Assembly: GCA_963708545.1 (NCBI GenBank)
Contig: CAVPUD010000150.1
Location: 1-57,341, forward strand
DNA from: Extensimonas sp963708545
Lineage (GTDB): Bacteria; Pseudomonadota; Gammaproteobacteria; Burkholderiales; Burkholderiaceae_C
Length of the DNA: 57,341 bases
Direction of reading: 5' to 3'
Below the pieces are notes generated by a model that had not been told where the DNA came from, searched no databases, and worked only from the letters and a program-made list of their open reading frames with translations. Each line of letters starts with the position of its first letter. The stretch's first letter is position 1. Shown here one piece after another: positions 34,787 through 44,198 of the stretch. The position numbers were made by a program, and so were the translations under genes.

Positions 34787-37700
34787 TCATTCATACACAA
34801 CCGACGCAGCCTGGCTTTCAGCGTGTGTGCTCCAGGCGGCCAAAGCCGCATCCGACGGAAACGTGCGGAAGGCATCACCCAATTGCAATTCGGCCACGGC
34901 CGCGCCCGGCCCATCGGTGCAGCGCAGCTCCAGGCGCACGCGCAGGCCGTGCAGCAACTCGGCCTCGGGCGTGGCTTCGCGGCGCGGCGGAAATTCACCG
35001 AGCAGGCGCCCCACGTCGGGCCGCTGCGCGCCCACAGGCACGTGCAGGTATTTGCCGAAGCGGCAGCGCGCCGCGGGCAAGTCCCAGACCTGCTGCACCT
35101 TGAGGCGCAGGCCGCCGCTGAAGTGGTCTTGCTGCACGCGGCCGCTGACGACGATGAATTCGTCCTCTTTGAGCTGGTTGCGGCAGGCGCTCAGCAGCGC
35201 TTCGTCGGCCGAGGCCTCGATCACGCCCGACTTGTCGTCGAGGCGAAACAAGCCCATCTTGCCGCGCTGGCTGTTGATCACGCGAAAGTCGCTCACGATA
35301 CCGGCCAGCAGCTGCGGCTCGCGGCTGTCCTGCAGCTCGGCAATGGATGTGCGCACGAAGCGGCGCACCTCGGCGGCAACCTCGTCGAACAAATGGCCCG
35401 AGAGGTAAAAGCCCACCGCGGTTTTCTCGTGCATGAGGCGTTCGCGCACGCCCCAGGGCGGCACCGCCACGAGGTCGGGCTCCTGCGTGCTCGAGCCCTG
35501 CGCATCGCCGCCCATCAGGTCGAACAGACCGCCCTGGTTGGCGTTGGCGAGCGTGGCGGCGGCAAACTCGAACGCGCGGTCTATGGACGCGACGAGCGCG
35601 GCGCGGTCGGGGTGCAGTGCATCGAAGGCGCCTGCCTTGACCAGCGCCTCGACGGTGCGCTTGTTCAGGCGCGTGCGATCGACACGCACGCAAAAATCGA
35701 ACAGGCTCTGGAACGGCCCCGCCACCCCGCCTTGCGGCCCGCTGCCGCGCCCTGCGCGCGCCGCGACGATGGCCTCGATCGCCTGCTGCCCCGTGCCCTT
35801 GACGGCGCCCAGGCCATAGCGGATCACCTCGTTGCTGACCGGCTCGAAGCGGTAGCTGCCGCGGTTGATGTCGGGCGGCTCGAAGCGGATGCCGAATTTC
35901 TGCGCGTCCTCGAACAACACCTTGAGCTTGTCGGTGTCGTCCATTTCTATGGTCATGTTGGCGCAGAAGAACTCGGCCGTGTAATGCACCTTGAGCCAGG
36001 CCGTGTGGTAGGCCAGCAGCGAGTACGCGGCCGCATGCGACTTGTTGAAGCCGTAGCCCGCGAACTTTTCCATGAGGTCGAACACCTCGTCGGCCTTTTG
36101 CTCGCTGATGCCGTTCCTGGCCGCGCCCTCACGGAAGATGGCGCGGTGCTGGGCCATTTCCTCGGGCTTTTTCTTGCCCATGGCGCGGCGCAGCATGTCG
36201 GCACCGCCGAGCGAATAGCCGCCCAGCACCTGCGCCGTCTGCATCACCTGCTCCTGATAAACCATGATCCCGTAGGTCTCGGCCAGCACCTTTTCGACCA
36301 GCGGGTGCGGGTATTCGACGGTCTCCTTGCCGTGCTTGCGCGCGACGAAGCTCGGGATCAGGTCCATGGGGCCGGGGCGGTAGAGCGCGTTCAGCGCGAT
36401 CAGGTCTTCAAGCCGCGTGGGCCGCGCCTCGCGCAGCATGCCCTGCATGCCGCGGCTTTCGAACTGGAACACCGCCTCGGTCCTGCCCTCCTGGAACAGC
36501 CGGTAAGTGGCAGGGTCGTCGAGCGGGATTTGCTCGAACGAAAAATGCTCCTGCCCCTGGTGGCGCTGCGCGATGAATTCGCGCGCAAGCTCCAAAATCG
36601 TCAGCGTGGCCAGACCCAGAAAGTCGAACTTCACGAGGCCGATGGCCTCCACGTCGTCCTTGTCGTACTGGCTCACGGCCGAGTCGCTGCCGGGCTGCTG
36701 GTACAGCGGGCAAAAATCGGTGAGCTTGCCCGGCGCGATCAGCACCCCGCCCGCGTGCATGCCCACGTTGCGCGTCAGGCCCTCGAGCTTTTGCGCGAGC
36801 GCGAGCAGGGTCTTGACCTCGTCCTCGCGCGCGAGGCGCTCGGCCAGCACCGGCTCGGCCTCGATCGCCCCGGCGATGGTGATGTGCTGGCCCGGCTTAT
36901 TGGGGATCAGCTTGCTGATGCCGTCGCAAAAGGTGTAGCTCATGTCCAGCACCCGACCCACGTCGCGGATCGCCGCACGCGCCGCCATGGTGCCGAAGGT
37001 AGCGATCTGGCTCACCGCGTCCTTGCCGTACTTTTCCTTGACGTAGTCGATCACGCGGTCGCGGTTGGCCTGGCAGAAATCGATGTCGAAGTCGGGCATG
37101 GACACGCGCTCGGGGTTCAAGAAGCGCTCGAACAGCAGGTTGTATTGCAGCGGATCGAGGTCCGTGATCTTGAGCGCATACGCCACCAGCGAGCCCGCCC
37201 CCGAGCCACGCCCTGGCCCCACGGGGCAGGCGTGGTTCTTGGCCCAGTTGATGAAGTCGCTCACGATCAAAAAGTAGCCCGGAAAGCCCATCTTCAAGAT
37301 GGTGCCGATCTCGAACTCCAGGCGCTCGACGTAGCGCGGGCGCTGGCGTTCGCGCTCGGCGGCATCGGGGTACAGCTGCGCGAGGCGCTGCTCCAGCCCT
37401 TCGAACGAGGCGATGCGAAAGTACTCGTCGATCGGCATGCCGCCGGGCGTGGGGTAGTCGGGAAGCTGGGGCTTGCCAAGCACCAGGCTCAGGTTGCAGC
37501 GGCGTGCGATCTCCAGCGTGTTTTCGAGCGCCGAGGGCAGGTCGGCAAACAGCGCCTGCATCTGGGCCTGGGACTTGAAATACTGCTCGCGCGTAAACCG
37601 GCGCACGCGCCGCTGGTTGCCCAGAATCTCCCCTTCGGCGATGCACACGCGCGCCTCGTGCGCCTCGTAGTCGTCTTCGGTGGCGAACTGCACCGGGTGC

Positions 37701-38281
37701 GTGGCCACCACGGGCAGCCCCAGCCGCGCCGCGAGCTGCACCGCCGCCGTGACGTGCGCCTCGTCGTCGGCGCGCCCGGCGCGCTGCAATTCGAGGTAAA
37801 AGCGGTGCGCATAGATGCCAGCCAGCCGCAGCGCCAGCTGCGCCGCGCCCGCCTCGTCGCCCTTGAGCAGCGCCTGCCCCACGGGCCCGGCCTGCGCGCC
37901 CGAGAGCGCGATCAGCCCCGCGTTCAGCTCCTGCAACCAGCCCCAGGTGCACACGCCCTGCGCCTTGAGCACGTTGCGCGTCCAGGCGCGCGTGAGCAGC
38001 TCGCACAGGTTGAGGTACCCCTCGCGGTTTTGCACCAGCAACAACATGCGGCTGGGCGCCGCGCCGGCTTCGCCTTGGACGAAAACCTCGGCGCCCAAAA
38101 TCGGCTTCACGCCCTTGCCGCGCAGCGCCTTGTAAAACTTGACGGCGCCAAAAAGGTTGTTCAGGTCCGTGACCGCCAGCGCCGGCTGCCCATCCGCAGC
38201 CGCCGCCTGGGCCAGATCGTCGATACGCAAGGTGCCGTCAACGACGGAAAATTCGGTGTGCAGGCGCAGGTGGACAAACAT
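34787..38281 (-). CDS. dnaE: DNA polymerase III subunit alpha
   Basis: DnaE is the replicative polymerase. The 1164-residue protein starts MFVHLRLHTEFSVVDGTLRI with the PHP domain, and continues with the polymerase domain: GPGRGSGAGSLVAYAL and the catalytic aspartates in SMPDFDIDFCQANRDRVIDY. After this come MGKKKPEEM, GYGFNKSHAAAYSLLAYHTA, a helix-hairpin-helix region and an OB-fold segment (LAGIVSDFRVINSQRGKMGL). The start at 38281 is chosen because PHP domains begin there; 38317 would add twelve unsupported residues. A long antisense ORF over it is a GC artefact. Confidence 0.97.
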   Translation of the reverse strand: MFVHLRLHTEFSVVDGTLRIDDLAQAAAADGQPALAVTDLNNLFGAVKFYKALRGKGVKPILGAEVFVQGEAGAAPSRMLLLVQNREGYLNLCELLTRAWTRNVLKAQGVCTWGWLQELNAGLIALSGAQAGPVGQALLKGDEAGAAQLALRLAGIYAHRFYLELQRAGRADDEAHVTAAVQLAARLGLPVVATHPVQFATEDDYEAHEARVCIAEGEILGNQRRVRRFTREQYFKSQAQMQALFADLPSALENTLEIARRCNLSLVLGKPQLPDYPTPGGMPIDEYFRIASFEGLEQRLAQLYPDAAERERQRPRYVERLEFEIGTILKMGFPGYFLIVSDFINWAKNHACPVGPGRGSGAGSLVAYALKITDLDPLQYNLLFERFLNPERVSMPDFDIDFCQANRDRVIDYVKEKYGKDAVSQIATFGTMAARAAIRDVGRVLDMSYTFCDGISKLIPNKPGQHITIAGAIEAEPVLAERLAREDEVKTLLALAQKLEGLTRNVGMHAGGVLIAPGKLTDFCPLYQQPGSDSAVSQYDKDDVEAIGLVKFDFLGLATLTILELAREFIAQRHQGQEHFSFEQIPLDDPATYRLFQEGRTEAVFQFESRGMQGMLREARPTRLEDLIALNALYRPGPMDLIPSFVARKHGKETVEYPHPLVEKVLAETYGIMVYQEQVMQTAQVLGGYSLGGADMLRRAMGKKKPEEMAQHRAIFREGAARNGISEQKADEVFDLMEKFAGYGFNKSHAAAYSLLAYHTAWLKVHYTAEFFCANMTIEMDDTDKLKVLFEDAQKFGIRFEPPDINRGSYRFEPVSNEVIRYGLGAVKGTGQQAIEAIVAARAGRGSGPQGGVAGPFQSLFDFCVRVDRTRLNKRTVEALVKAGAFDALHPDRAALVASIDRAFEFAAATLANANQGGLFDLMGGDAQGSSTQEPDLVAVPPWGVRERLMHEKTAVGFYLSGHLFDEVAAEVRRFVRTSIAELQDSREPQLLAGIVSDFRVINSQRGKMGLFRLDDKSGVIEASADEALLSACRNQLKEDEFIVVSGRVQQDHFSGGLRLKVQQVWDLPAARCRFGKYLHVPVGAQRPDVGRLLGEFPPRREATPEAELLHGLRVRLELRCTDGPGAAVAELQLGDAFRTFPSDAALAAWSTHAESQAASVVYE

Positions 38282-38397
38282 GGCCGGGATTGTAGAAAAC
38301 CGCCCCATCGCGCACATGGCAGGACGTAGCCGGACGGGGCAAGAGTGAGGTCAGAAATTGGATGCCGACCCACCGGAAATGATGCCTCCCTGATGGC

Positions 38398-38694
38398 TCA
38401 TTCACCAAAAATCAATACGGCGCGTGGCTTTGCTGCCCCCATCCTTATCCCTGAGAGGAGGCGCTTGGGCGCTTCAAGCGTCCAAAGAACGGGGGGGCCG
38501 TTTTCTGCCTCAAGGACGGTGCGGGTGTGACGCAGTCTCAATTGCTGGCCGGTGTCCAAAAAATAATCGTGTGGGTCGCCGGTTTGGGTAACCCAGAGTC
38601 GTCCCGACTTTACGGTCAGCACTGCCCCGTCTAGCGGCTTCAGGCGCACCATCTGGCCTGGGTGTATGACGCATTGCATTGCGCGTGTGGACAT
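38398..38694 (-). CDS. DUF2917 family protein
   Basis: This 98-residue protein contains the DUF2917 pattern GQMVRLKPLDGAVLTVKSGR and LWVTQTGDPHDYFLDTGQQL, a small beta-rich fold of unknown function. GGAGG lies 5 bp before the ATG at 38694, which decides between several ATGs. It is divergent from a MocR-type regulator gene, with about 180 bp between them, and may be its target. Confidence 0.78.
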   Translation of the reverse strand: MSTRAMQCVIHPGQMVRLKPLDGAVLTVKSGRLWVTQTGDPHDYFLDTGQQLRLRHTRTVLEAENGPPVLWTLEAPKRLLSGIRMGAAKPRAVLIFGE

Positions 38695-38877
38695 AGTGGC
38701 CTCCATGTGGATGGCGCCACTGTCGACCGAATCCCCACCGAAAAAAAGACACAAAAACCGCCCGGCTGTGCCGCGCAAAAGGTTTCATTTGATCCTCTGT
38801 ATGGCTGAAAATTCCGGCAATCTGTGATGGTTCATTTTTGACTTTGAGGCAGAGCGAGCCGGTACATTTACTACACC

Positions 38878-40488
38878 ATGAACGCCGAGACGCTGCACTC
38901 CCCTCTGCCGCTCTATGCGCAGATCGCGCAACGGATGGCGCACTTGATCGAAAGCCGGGTGTTCAAGCCAGGGCAGCGCCTGCCGTCGGTGCGTGACCTC
39001 GCGGCCACCAACGGTGTGTCCATTTCCACGGCCGTACAGGCTCTGCGCTGGCTGGAGGAGCGCAAACTCGTCGCGGCAAAACCCAAAGCCGGTTATTTCG
39101 TGACGCCAGTCGGCAAGGCGCCAGCATTACCGGCGGTCAGCCGTCCACCGCGGCACAGCTTGGTCGTGGAGCGCCAGAGCCGCGCAGAACTGATTTTGAC
39201 GGTCACTGACACGATTCACGCGGTAAGTTTTGGTGGCGCCTGCCCCAAAGATCCAACTTTCTTCGACGAAGCCAGGGTTCGCACGGCGGTCCATCGCGCA
39301 ACGCGCGTGCACCGCTTCACCCTGGTGGAATACAGCGATTCCCCCGGTACCTCGACCCTGCGCGAAGCCGTGGCCCAAAGGGCGTTTCACCTCGGGTGCC
39401 AACTCAAGGCCGACAACATCGTGGTGACGGCCAGCTGCATTCATGCCGCCAGTTTGTGTCTGCGGGCAGTGACCAAACCAGGTGACATCGTGGCCCTGGA
39501 ATCACCGACGCACTTTGGCTTTTTGGACTTGCTGGAATCACTGAATCTGCGTGCGCTAGAAATTCCCACGCATCCGAAGGACGGCATTTCGCTGGCGGCG
39601 CTGCAACTGGCGTTGGACACACAGCCCGTCAAGGCCGTGCTGGTGGTTCCTACCCTGTCCAATCCGCTCGGGTCAGTGATGCGCCACGCCGATAAACAGG
39701 CTCTGGTCAAAATGCTGGCCGAGAAACAAATCCCGCTGATCGAGGACGTTGTCTTCAACGACCTTCTGGCTTCGGATGAACGCCGCAGGGCGGCAAAGTC
39801 TTTTGATGTCGATGGGGGTGTGATGGTCTGCGGCTCGTTTTCCAAGACGGTTGCGCCCGGTGTCCGTCTCGGCTGGGTCGAAGCCGGTCGATGGAAAGAT
39901 TCTGTGCATCGGCTGAAGCGTGTGCATGGCATTGCCACCAACCAGGTGCTCGAGTACGCGCTGGCAGACTTGGTAACGCAGGTAGGTTATGAGTCCCGCA
40001 TGCGCCGTCTGAGCGACCACATGCGCGTGCGCTTGGCAGAGGCGAGAAAGCTCATCGCCGCAAGTTTTCCGAAAGGAACGAGGGTCAGTGCACCACCTTC
40101 CGGATTTACTTTGTGGCTGGAGTTGCCACAACCATGCAACACCATGGCCTTGTTTCACGCCTGCCGGAAAGAAGGTATCGTTTTCAGCCCTGGCTCCCTT
40201 TTCAGCGCTACCGACCGTTTCGATCACTGCCTGCGCCTGAGTTTTGCAGGATGCTGGTCTGACACGGAGCGGTGTGCCTTGTGCCGTATCGGTGAGTTGG
40301 CCAGGCAATCAATTTTGAAGGTTGGCCAGGAAAAAATCGGAGGCGGAAAATTGGAATCCCCTTTCAATGAACCGCTCCCATCAACCGCGCCCGCGCACCC
40401 AGGCAACGAAGTGCAACCGGTATTCGGGCACCAGCCAGAAGATGGCGCCGGTCACCGCGGCATTGGCCAGCCCGGTGAGCAGGAATAG
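38878..40488 (+). CDS. MocR-type GntR/aminotransferase-fold regulator
   Basis: This is a MocR/PdxR-type regulator: an N-terminal winged HTH (PLYAQIAQRMAHLIESRVFK, LPSVRDLAATNGVSISTAVQ) fused to a class I aminotransferase domain. The PLP lysine is in CGSFSKTVAPGVRLGWVE, and VVPTLSNPLGSVM and EDVVFNDL are the cofactor-binding loops. The ORF is 536 residues, longer than the usual ~470. Its last ~60 residues (after ARQSIL) are low in family similarity, and the final 108 bp overlap the end of convergent lplT. A lost stop codon is possible. The effector is unknown. Confidence 0.85.
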   Translation: MNAETLHSPLPLYAQIAQRMAHLIESRVFKPGQRLPSVRDLAATNGVSISTAVQALRWLEERKLVAAKPKAGYFVTPVGKAPALPAVSRPPRHSLVVERQSRAELILTVTDTIHAVSFGGACPKDPTFFDEARVRTAVHRATRVHRFTLVEYSDSPGTSTLREAVAQRAFHLGCQLKADNIVVTASCIHAASLCLRAVTKPGDIVALESPTHFGFLDLLESLNLRALEIPTHPKDGISLAALQLALDTQPVKAVLVVPTLSNPLGSVMRHADKQALVKMLAEKQIPLIEDVVFNDLLASDERRRAAKSFDVDGGVMVCGSFSKTVAPGVRLGWVEAGRWKDSVHRLKRVHGIATNQVLEYALADLVTQVGYESRMRRLSDHMRVRLAEARKLIAASFPKGTRVSAPPSGFTLWLELPQPCNTMALFHACRKEGIVFSPGSLFSATDRFDHCLRLSFAGCWSDTERCALCRIGELARQSILKVGQEKIGGGKLESPFNEPLPSTAPAHPGNEVQPVFGHQPEDGAGHRGIGQPGEQE

Positions 40489-41766
40489 CTGCGCAATGGA
40501 AAAGCCGCTTTGCAGCAGCGCACCGGCGATGAGGGCGCTGGCCACCATGAACAGCGCGTTCAGGATGTTGTTGGCCGCGATGATGCGTGCGCGGTGCGTG
40601 GGCGCGCTGCGCAGCTGGATCAGCGCGTACATGGGCACGCTGTAAAGCCCCGCGCTGAGGCTGAGCAGCGCCAGGTCCGCCATCACGCGCCAGTGCGCGG
40701 CCTGCGCCAAGAAGCCGCGCAGCGTGTGTGCCGCCGCAGCACCCCCATCCACACCCGCGCCCGCACCAAGACCCGCCGGCGGCACCAGACCCCGCGAGGC
40801 AAAGTAAAGATCGACGGCGAACACCGTCATGCCGATGGCGCCCAGCGGCACGAGGCCGATTTCCACATGCCGGTGCGAGAGCCTTTCGCACAGCAGCGAA
40901 CCCATGCCAATGCCCACAGAAAACACCAGCAGCAACAGCGATGCCACCTGCTCGTTGCCGTGCAGCACCTCCCTGGCGAAGGCCGGGAAATTGCTCAAGA
41001 ACGTGGCGCCCACAAACCACATCCACGAAATGCCCAGCAGCGACCGGAACACCACCACCTGCGCGTGCGCCAGCCTCAGGTTGCGCCAGGTTTCGCTGAC
41101 CGGATTCCAGCAGATGCGCAAGCCCGGGTCGGCCGCCGGCGCCGCAGGGATGCGCTGCGCCGCCACGCGCCCGGCCAAGGCCAGCGCCACGCAGGCCACG
41201 GCCACATACACATGCCCCCGCTGCGGCACCGCCACCAGCAGGCCACCGGCGACGTTGCCAAGCAAAATGGCCACGAAGGTGCCCGCCTCCACCACCCCGT
41301 TGCCGCCCGTGAGTTCGCGCTCGTCGAGCACCTGCGGCAGGTAGGCGTACTTGACCGGGCCGAACAGCGTGGAGTGCAGCCCCATCAAAAACACGCAGGC
41401 CAGCAGCACCGGCACCTGCACCGCCACGAAGGCCCAGGCCGCCAGCGCCATGATGGCGATCTCGAGGTTCTTGACCAGTCGGATCACCGTGGTCTTGTCG
41501 AACTTGTCCGCGAGCTGCCCACTGGTGGCCGAAAACAGCACGAACGGCAGGATGAACAGCGCCCCTATCACCACCCCCGCGAGCGCGGGCGGCAGCCACG
41601 CCACGTGCAACTGGTAGGTCACCAGCACCGTAAGCGCAAACTTGAACAGGTTGTCATTGGCCGCGCCGGCAAACTGCGTCCAGAAAAAGGGCGCAAACCG
41701 CCGCTCGCGCAGCAGGGCGAACTGGTTGCTCTGGCGGGGTCGGGAGGGGGCTTCGGTCATGGCCAT
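40381..41766 (-). CDS. lplT: Lysophospholipid transporter LplT (MFS)
   Basis: LplT flips lysophospholipids back into the cytoplasm for re-acylation. The 461-residue protein has about twelve membrane segments and the typical family start FFWTQFAGAANDNLFKFAL, followed by LFSATSGQLADKFDKTTVIR and GLHSTLFGPVKYAYLPQVL. Its ATG at 41766 lies next to another at 41760. The gene has no acyltransferase (aas) domain or neighbour. The end overlaps the MocR reading frame by 108 bp in the antisense direction. Confidence 0.88.
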   Translation of the reverse strand: MAMTEAPSRPRQSNQFALLRERRFAPFFWTQFAGAANDNLFKFALTVLVTYQLHVAWLPPALAGVVIGALFILPFVLFSATSGQLADKFDKTTVIRLVKNLEIAIMALAAWAFVAVQVPVLLACVFLMGLHSTLFGPVKYAYLPQVLDERELTGGNGVVEAGTFVAILLGNVAGGLLVAVPQRGHVYVAVACVALALAGRVAAQRIPAAPAADPGLRICWNPVSETWRNLRLAHAQVVVFRSLLGISWMWFVGATFLSNFPAFAREVLHGNEQVASLLLLVFSVGIGMGSLLCERLSHRHVEIGLVPLGAIGMTVFAVDLYFASRGLVPPAGLGAGAGVDGGAAAAHTLRGFLAQAAHWRVMADLALLSLSAGLYSVPMYALIQLRSAPTHRARIIAANNILNALFMVASALIAGALLQSGFSIAQLFLLTGLANAAVTGAIFWLVPEYRLHFVAWVRGRG

Positions 41767-41830
41767 GGCAGCGCAACACGTGCCGCATCACCGTGCTGGG
41801 CCGCATCACCGTGCCGCAACGCCAGGTCCA

Positions 41831-42910
41831 TCACGCCAACGCAAAGCGCCACACGCCTTGCGCGTCGCGCGTGCGGCGCAGCTCTCCCGCGTACCAGAGG
41901 CGGTGCAGGTGCGCCACGGCCTCGCCCATCGCAAAGGTGGTCTGGTGCAAGTCGAGCTCGCGATGGAACAGCACGGGCAGCATCTCGTGGGCCGTCACGG
42001 GCCGTTCGCGCGCGGCCACCAGTACGTCGGCCAGGCGCGCGCGGTGGTGCTCGTGCAGCTGAGCGATGCGCGTGTGCAGGCCGACGAAGGGCTTGCCGTG
42101 TGCGGGCAGCACCAGCGTGTCGGCGGGCAGCGCCTCGAAGCGGTCGATCGAATCGAGGAACAGCGTGAGCGGGTCGGCCTCGGGCTCGCCCTCATAGACG
42201 CTCACGTTGGTGGAGATGCGCGGCAGCATCATGTCGCCGCTGATCAACAGGCCCAGCGCCGCGCAATACAGCGCCATGTGCTCGGGCGCGTGGCCGTAGC
42301 CGACGATACAGCGCCATTCGTGCGCGCCTATGCGCAGCACGTTGCCGTCCATGAGGCGCCGGAAGGTCGGCGGCACGGCCGGCACGTGGCTGCTGTAGTA
42401 GCTCTTGCGCTGGCGGATTTTTTCGAGGTCGTCCGGATCGCGCAGGCCGTGGCTCGCAAAAAACTGCGCCGAGCGCTCGGCGCGCACGTCGTCCACCACC
42501 GCAGAGTTGTAGAGCCCCGCCTGGTAGTCGGTGGCGCTGATCCACAGGCGGCACTCGTGCGCGGGCGTGCTCCAGCGCTCGCACAGCCAGTGCGCGAGGC
42601 CGATGTGGTCGGGGTGCATGTGCGTGACGAGCACGCGCAAAATCGGCAGCCCCTGCAGTTGGCTTGCAAACACCTGCTCCCAATCGGCGCGCGATTCGGC
42701 GCGGTCTATGCAGCAATCGACCACGCTCCAGCCGTCGCGACCGTCGAGGTGGTCGCGCAGCAGCCAGAGGTTGATGTGATCGAGCGCATACGGCAAGGAC
42801 ATGCGCAGCCAGAGTACGCCCGGCGCCACCTCGATCGCGCCGCCATGCGGCGGCAGGCGGTCGGCAAGCGGGTAGTGCAAGGCGCGTTCGAGTTCGGCGG
42901 CAGAAGACAT
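41831..42910 (-). CDS. MBL-fold metallo-hydrolase
   Basis: This 359-residue protein is a metallo-beta-lactamase-fold hydrolase with the metal motif THMHPDHIGLAHWL and later GYGHAPEHMALYC, ISGDMMLPR and LPAHGKPFVG, which supply the remaining metal ligands. The C-terminal part has an extra helical domain (HRELDLHQTTFAMGEAVAHL) seen in lactonase- or thioesterase-like members. The start MSSAAELERAL at 42910 is the first likely start; the ORF runs further without support. Substrate is unknown. Confidence 0.85.
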   Translation of the reverse strand: MSSAAELERALHYPLADRLPPHGGAIEVAPGVLWLRMSLPYALDHINLWLLRDHLDGRDGWSVVDCCIDRAESRADWEQVFASQLQGLPILRVLVTHMHPDHIGLAHWLCERWSTPAHECRLWISATDYQAGLYNSAVVDDVRAERSAQFFASHGLRDPDDLEKIRQRKSYYSSHVPAVPPTFRRLMDGNVLRIGAHEWRCIVGYGHAPEHMALYCAALGLLISGDMMLPRISTNVSVYEGEPEADPLTLFLDSIDRFEALPADTLVLPAHGKPFVGLHTRIAQLHEHHRARLADVLVAARERPVTAHEMLPVLFHRELDLHQTTFAMGEAVAHLHRLWYAGELRRTRDAQGVWRFALA

Positions 42911-43082
42911 GGGCGTGGGCGTGGGCGTGCGGGGGTGATGAAAAAGCACCGCGCGCCGGCCAGCAAGCGCGGGCCGCAGCGGTGCAAGGCCAAGCCATTG
43001 TAGAAAGGATGCGCCGGGCGCGCTGCCCGCACTTGCCAGCGCGCTTTGGCAGAGCCGGAAAACCTCTGGGCTTTTCGGCAGA

Positions 43083-43976
43083 TCAGCCCTTGTGTACCAG
43101 CTTGATGATGCTCGAAAAGTCCTGTGCGCCATAGCCCGCGAGGCTGTGCGCCGCGTACAGGCCGCGCACGAGGCCACCCAGCGGCGTCGCAGCCTTGACG
43201 GCGGTGGCGTTTTCTTGTGCGAGGCCCAGGTCTTTGAGCATCAGGTCGGTACCGAAGCCGCCCGCGTAGCCCTTGGAGGCCGGCGCGTTTTCCATCACGC
43301 CGGGCCAGGGGTTGTATTTTTCGAGCGCCCAGTTGCCGCCCGAGCTGCGGCGCATGATCTCCGAGAGCACCTTGGGGTCCAGCCCGTTGGCCACGCCGAG
43401 CGCGATCGCCTCGCTCGTGCCGGCCATGAGGATGCCCAGCAGCATGTTGTTGCAGATCTTGGCCGTCTGCCCCGCACCCACGGCGCCGGCGTGGAAGATG
43501 TTGCTGCCCATTTTTTCGAGCAGCGGGCGCGCGCGCTCGAGCGCTGCCGCCTCGCCGCCGACCATGAAGGTCAGCGTGCCGGCAATGGCGCCGCCCGTGC
43601 CGCCCGAGACGGGCGCGTCGATGAAGTCGATCTGGCGCGCCGCCGCGGCCTCGGCCACCTTGCGCGAGGTGGCCGCGGCGATGGTCGAGCTGTCGATGAC
43701 CAGCGTGCCCGCGCTCAAGGCCGCGAGCAGGCCCGGCGCACGTCCTTCGCCAAGGTACAGCGCCTCGACGTGCGGGCTCGCGGGCAGCATGCTGATGACC
43801 ACGGCCGCGCCCTGCGCGGCCTCTGCCGCGCTGGGTGCGATCACCAGGCCCTCGGCGGCGAGCTTGTCGCACGCGGGCTTGGAGAGGTCGAAGCCGCGCA
43901 CGCTGTAGCCGGCCTTGTGCAGATTCAGCGCCATGGGGCCGCCCATGTTGCCCAAACCGATGAATGCGATGTGCAT
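43083..43976 (-). CDS. mmsB: 3-hydroxyisobutyrate dehydrogenase
   Basis: MmsB oxidises 3-hydroxyisobutyrate to methylmalonate semialdehyde in valine breakdown. The 297-residue protein begins with the NAD-binding MHIAFIGLGNMGGPMALNLH, then has the substrate motif DAPVSGGTGGAIAGTLTFMV, the catalytic Lys region GAGQTAKICNNMLLG and the GLDPKVLSEIM helix. GGAGA precedes the ATG at 43976. It lies in line with an acyl-CoA dehydrogenase and mmsA, giving three steps of one pathway. Confidence 0.93.
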   Translation of the reverse strand: MHIAFIGLGNMGGPMALNLHKAGYSVRGFDLSKPACDKLAAEGLVIAPSAAEAAQGAAVVISMLPASPHVEALYLGEGRAPGLLAALSAGTLVIDSSTIAAATSRKVAEAAAARQIDFIDAPVSGGTGGAIAGTLTFMVGGEAAALERARPLLEKMGSNIFHAGAVGAGQTAKICNNMLLGILMAGTSEAIALGVANGLDPKVLSEIMRRSSGGNWALEKYNPWPGVMENAPASKGYAGGFGTDLMLKDLGLAQENATAVKAATPLGGLVRGLYAAHSLAGYGAQDFSSIIKLVHKG

Positions 43977-44023
43977 GATGAGGTCTCCTGAGTGCAAGTA
44001 GTGAAGTATGTGGGTTAAGTATG

Positions 44024-44074
44024 AAATAGGCATCTAACGCTTGATACACCTGCGCAAGAAGCTATCAAAACAAA
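44024..44074 (-). repeat. ~50-bp dispersed intergenic repeat, copy 4
   Basis: Read on the minus strand, TTGATAGCTTCTTGCGCAGG continues with TGTATCAAGCGTTAGATGCC. This lines up base by base with the copy at 11541 (GATAGCTGCT..., ATATCAAGCGCTAGAGGCC). It lies between an acyl-CoA dehydrogenase and mmsB, 8 bp from the 107-bp palindromic element. Confidence 0.6.
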
Positions 44075-44081
44075 AGCGTTT

Positions 44082-44188
44082 TATTGATCCGGTCCTGTGA
44101 AGTTTGAACCGTTCGCCCTGAGCCTGTCGAAGGGCTTCGACAGGCTCAGCCCGAACGGAATTTGAGATTTCATCGGGCCGGATCAATA
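44082..44188. repeat. 107-bp long imperfect palindrome
   Basis: The outer ends TATTGATCCGG and CCGGATCAATA are perfect inverted repeats. The centre is a hairpin of CCTGAGCCTGTCGAAG and CTTCGACAGGCTCAG. Between them the arms continue to pair (CCGTTCG with CGAACGG). The core TTCGACAGGCTCAG is known to me as a common dispersed repeat in proteobacteria. The element fills the gap between the acyl-CoA dehydrogenase and mmsB and could form a strong RNA hairpin in their transcript. Confidence 0.75.
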
Positions 44189-44198
44189 GAAACGCCGG

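Noticed and set aside
34781..38329. Antisense ORF of 1182 codons across dnaE, and similar long antisense ORFs across other genes
   Set aside because: High GC and codon bias create long open antisense frames. The dnaE frame has all family motifs, and the antisense translation is Arg/His/Ala-rich without any recognisable domain.
42905..42945. GTGGGC/CGTGGG tandem stretch upstream of the metallo-hydrolase
   Set aside because: There are only about three to four imperfect units, too short and irregular to call a repeat array.
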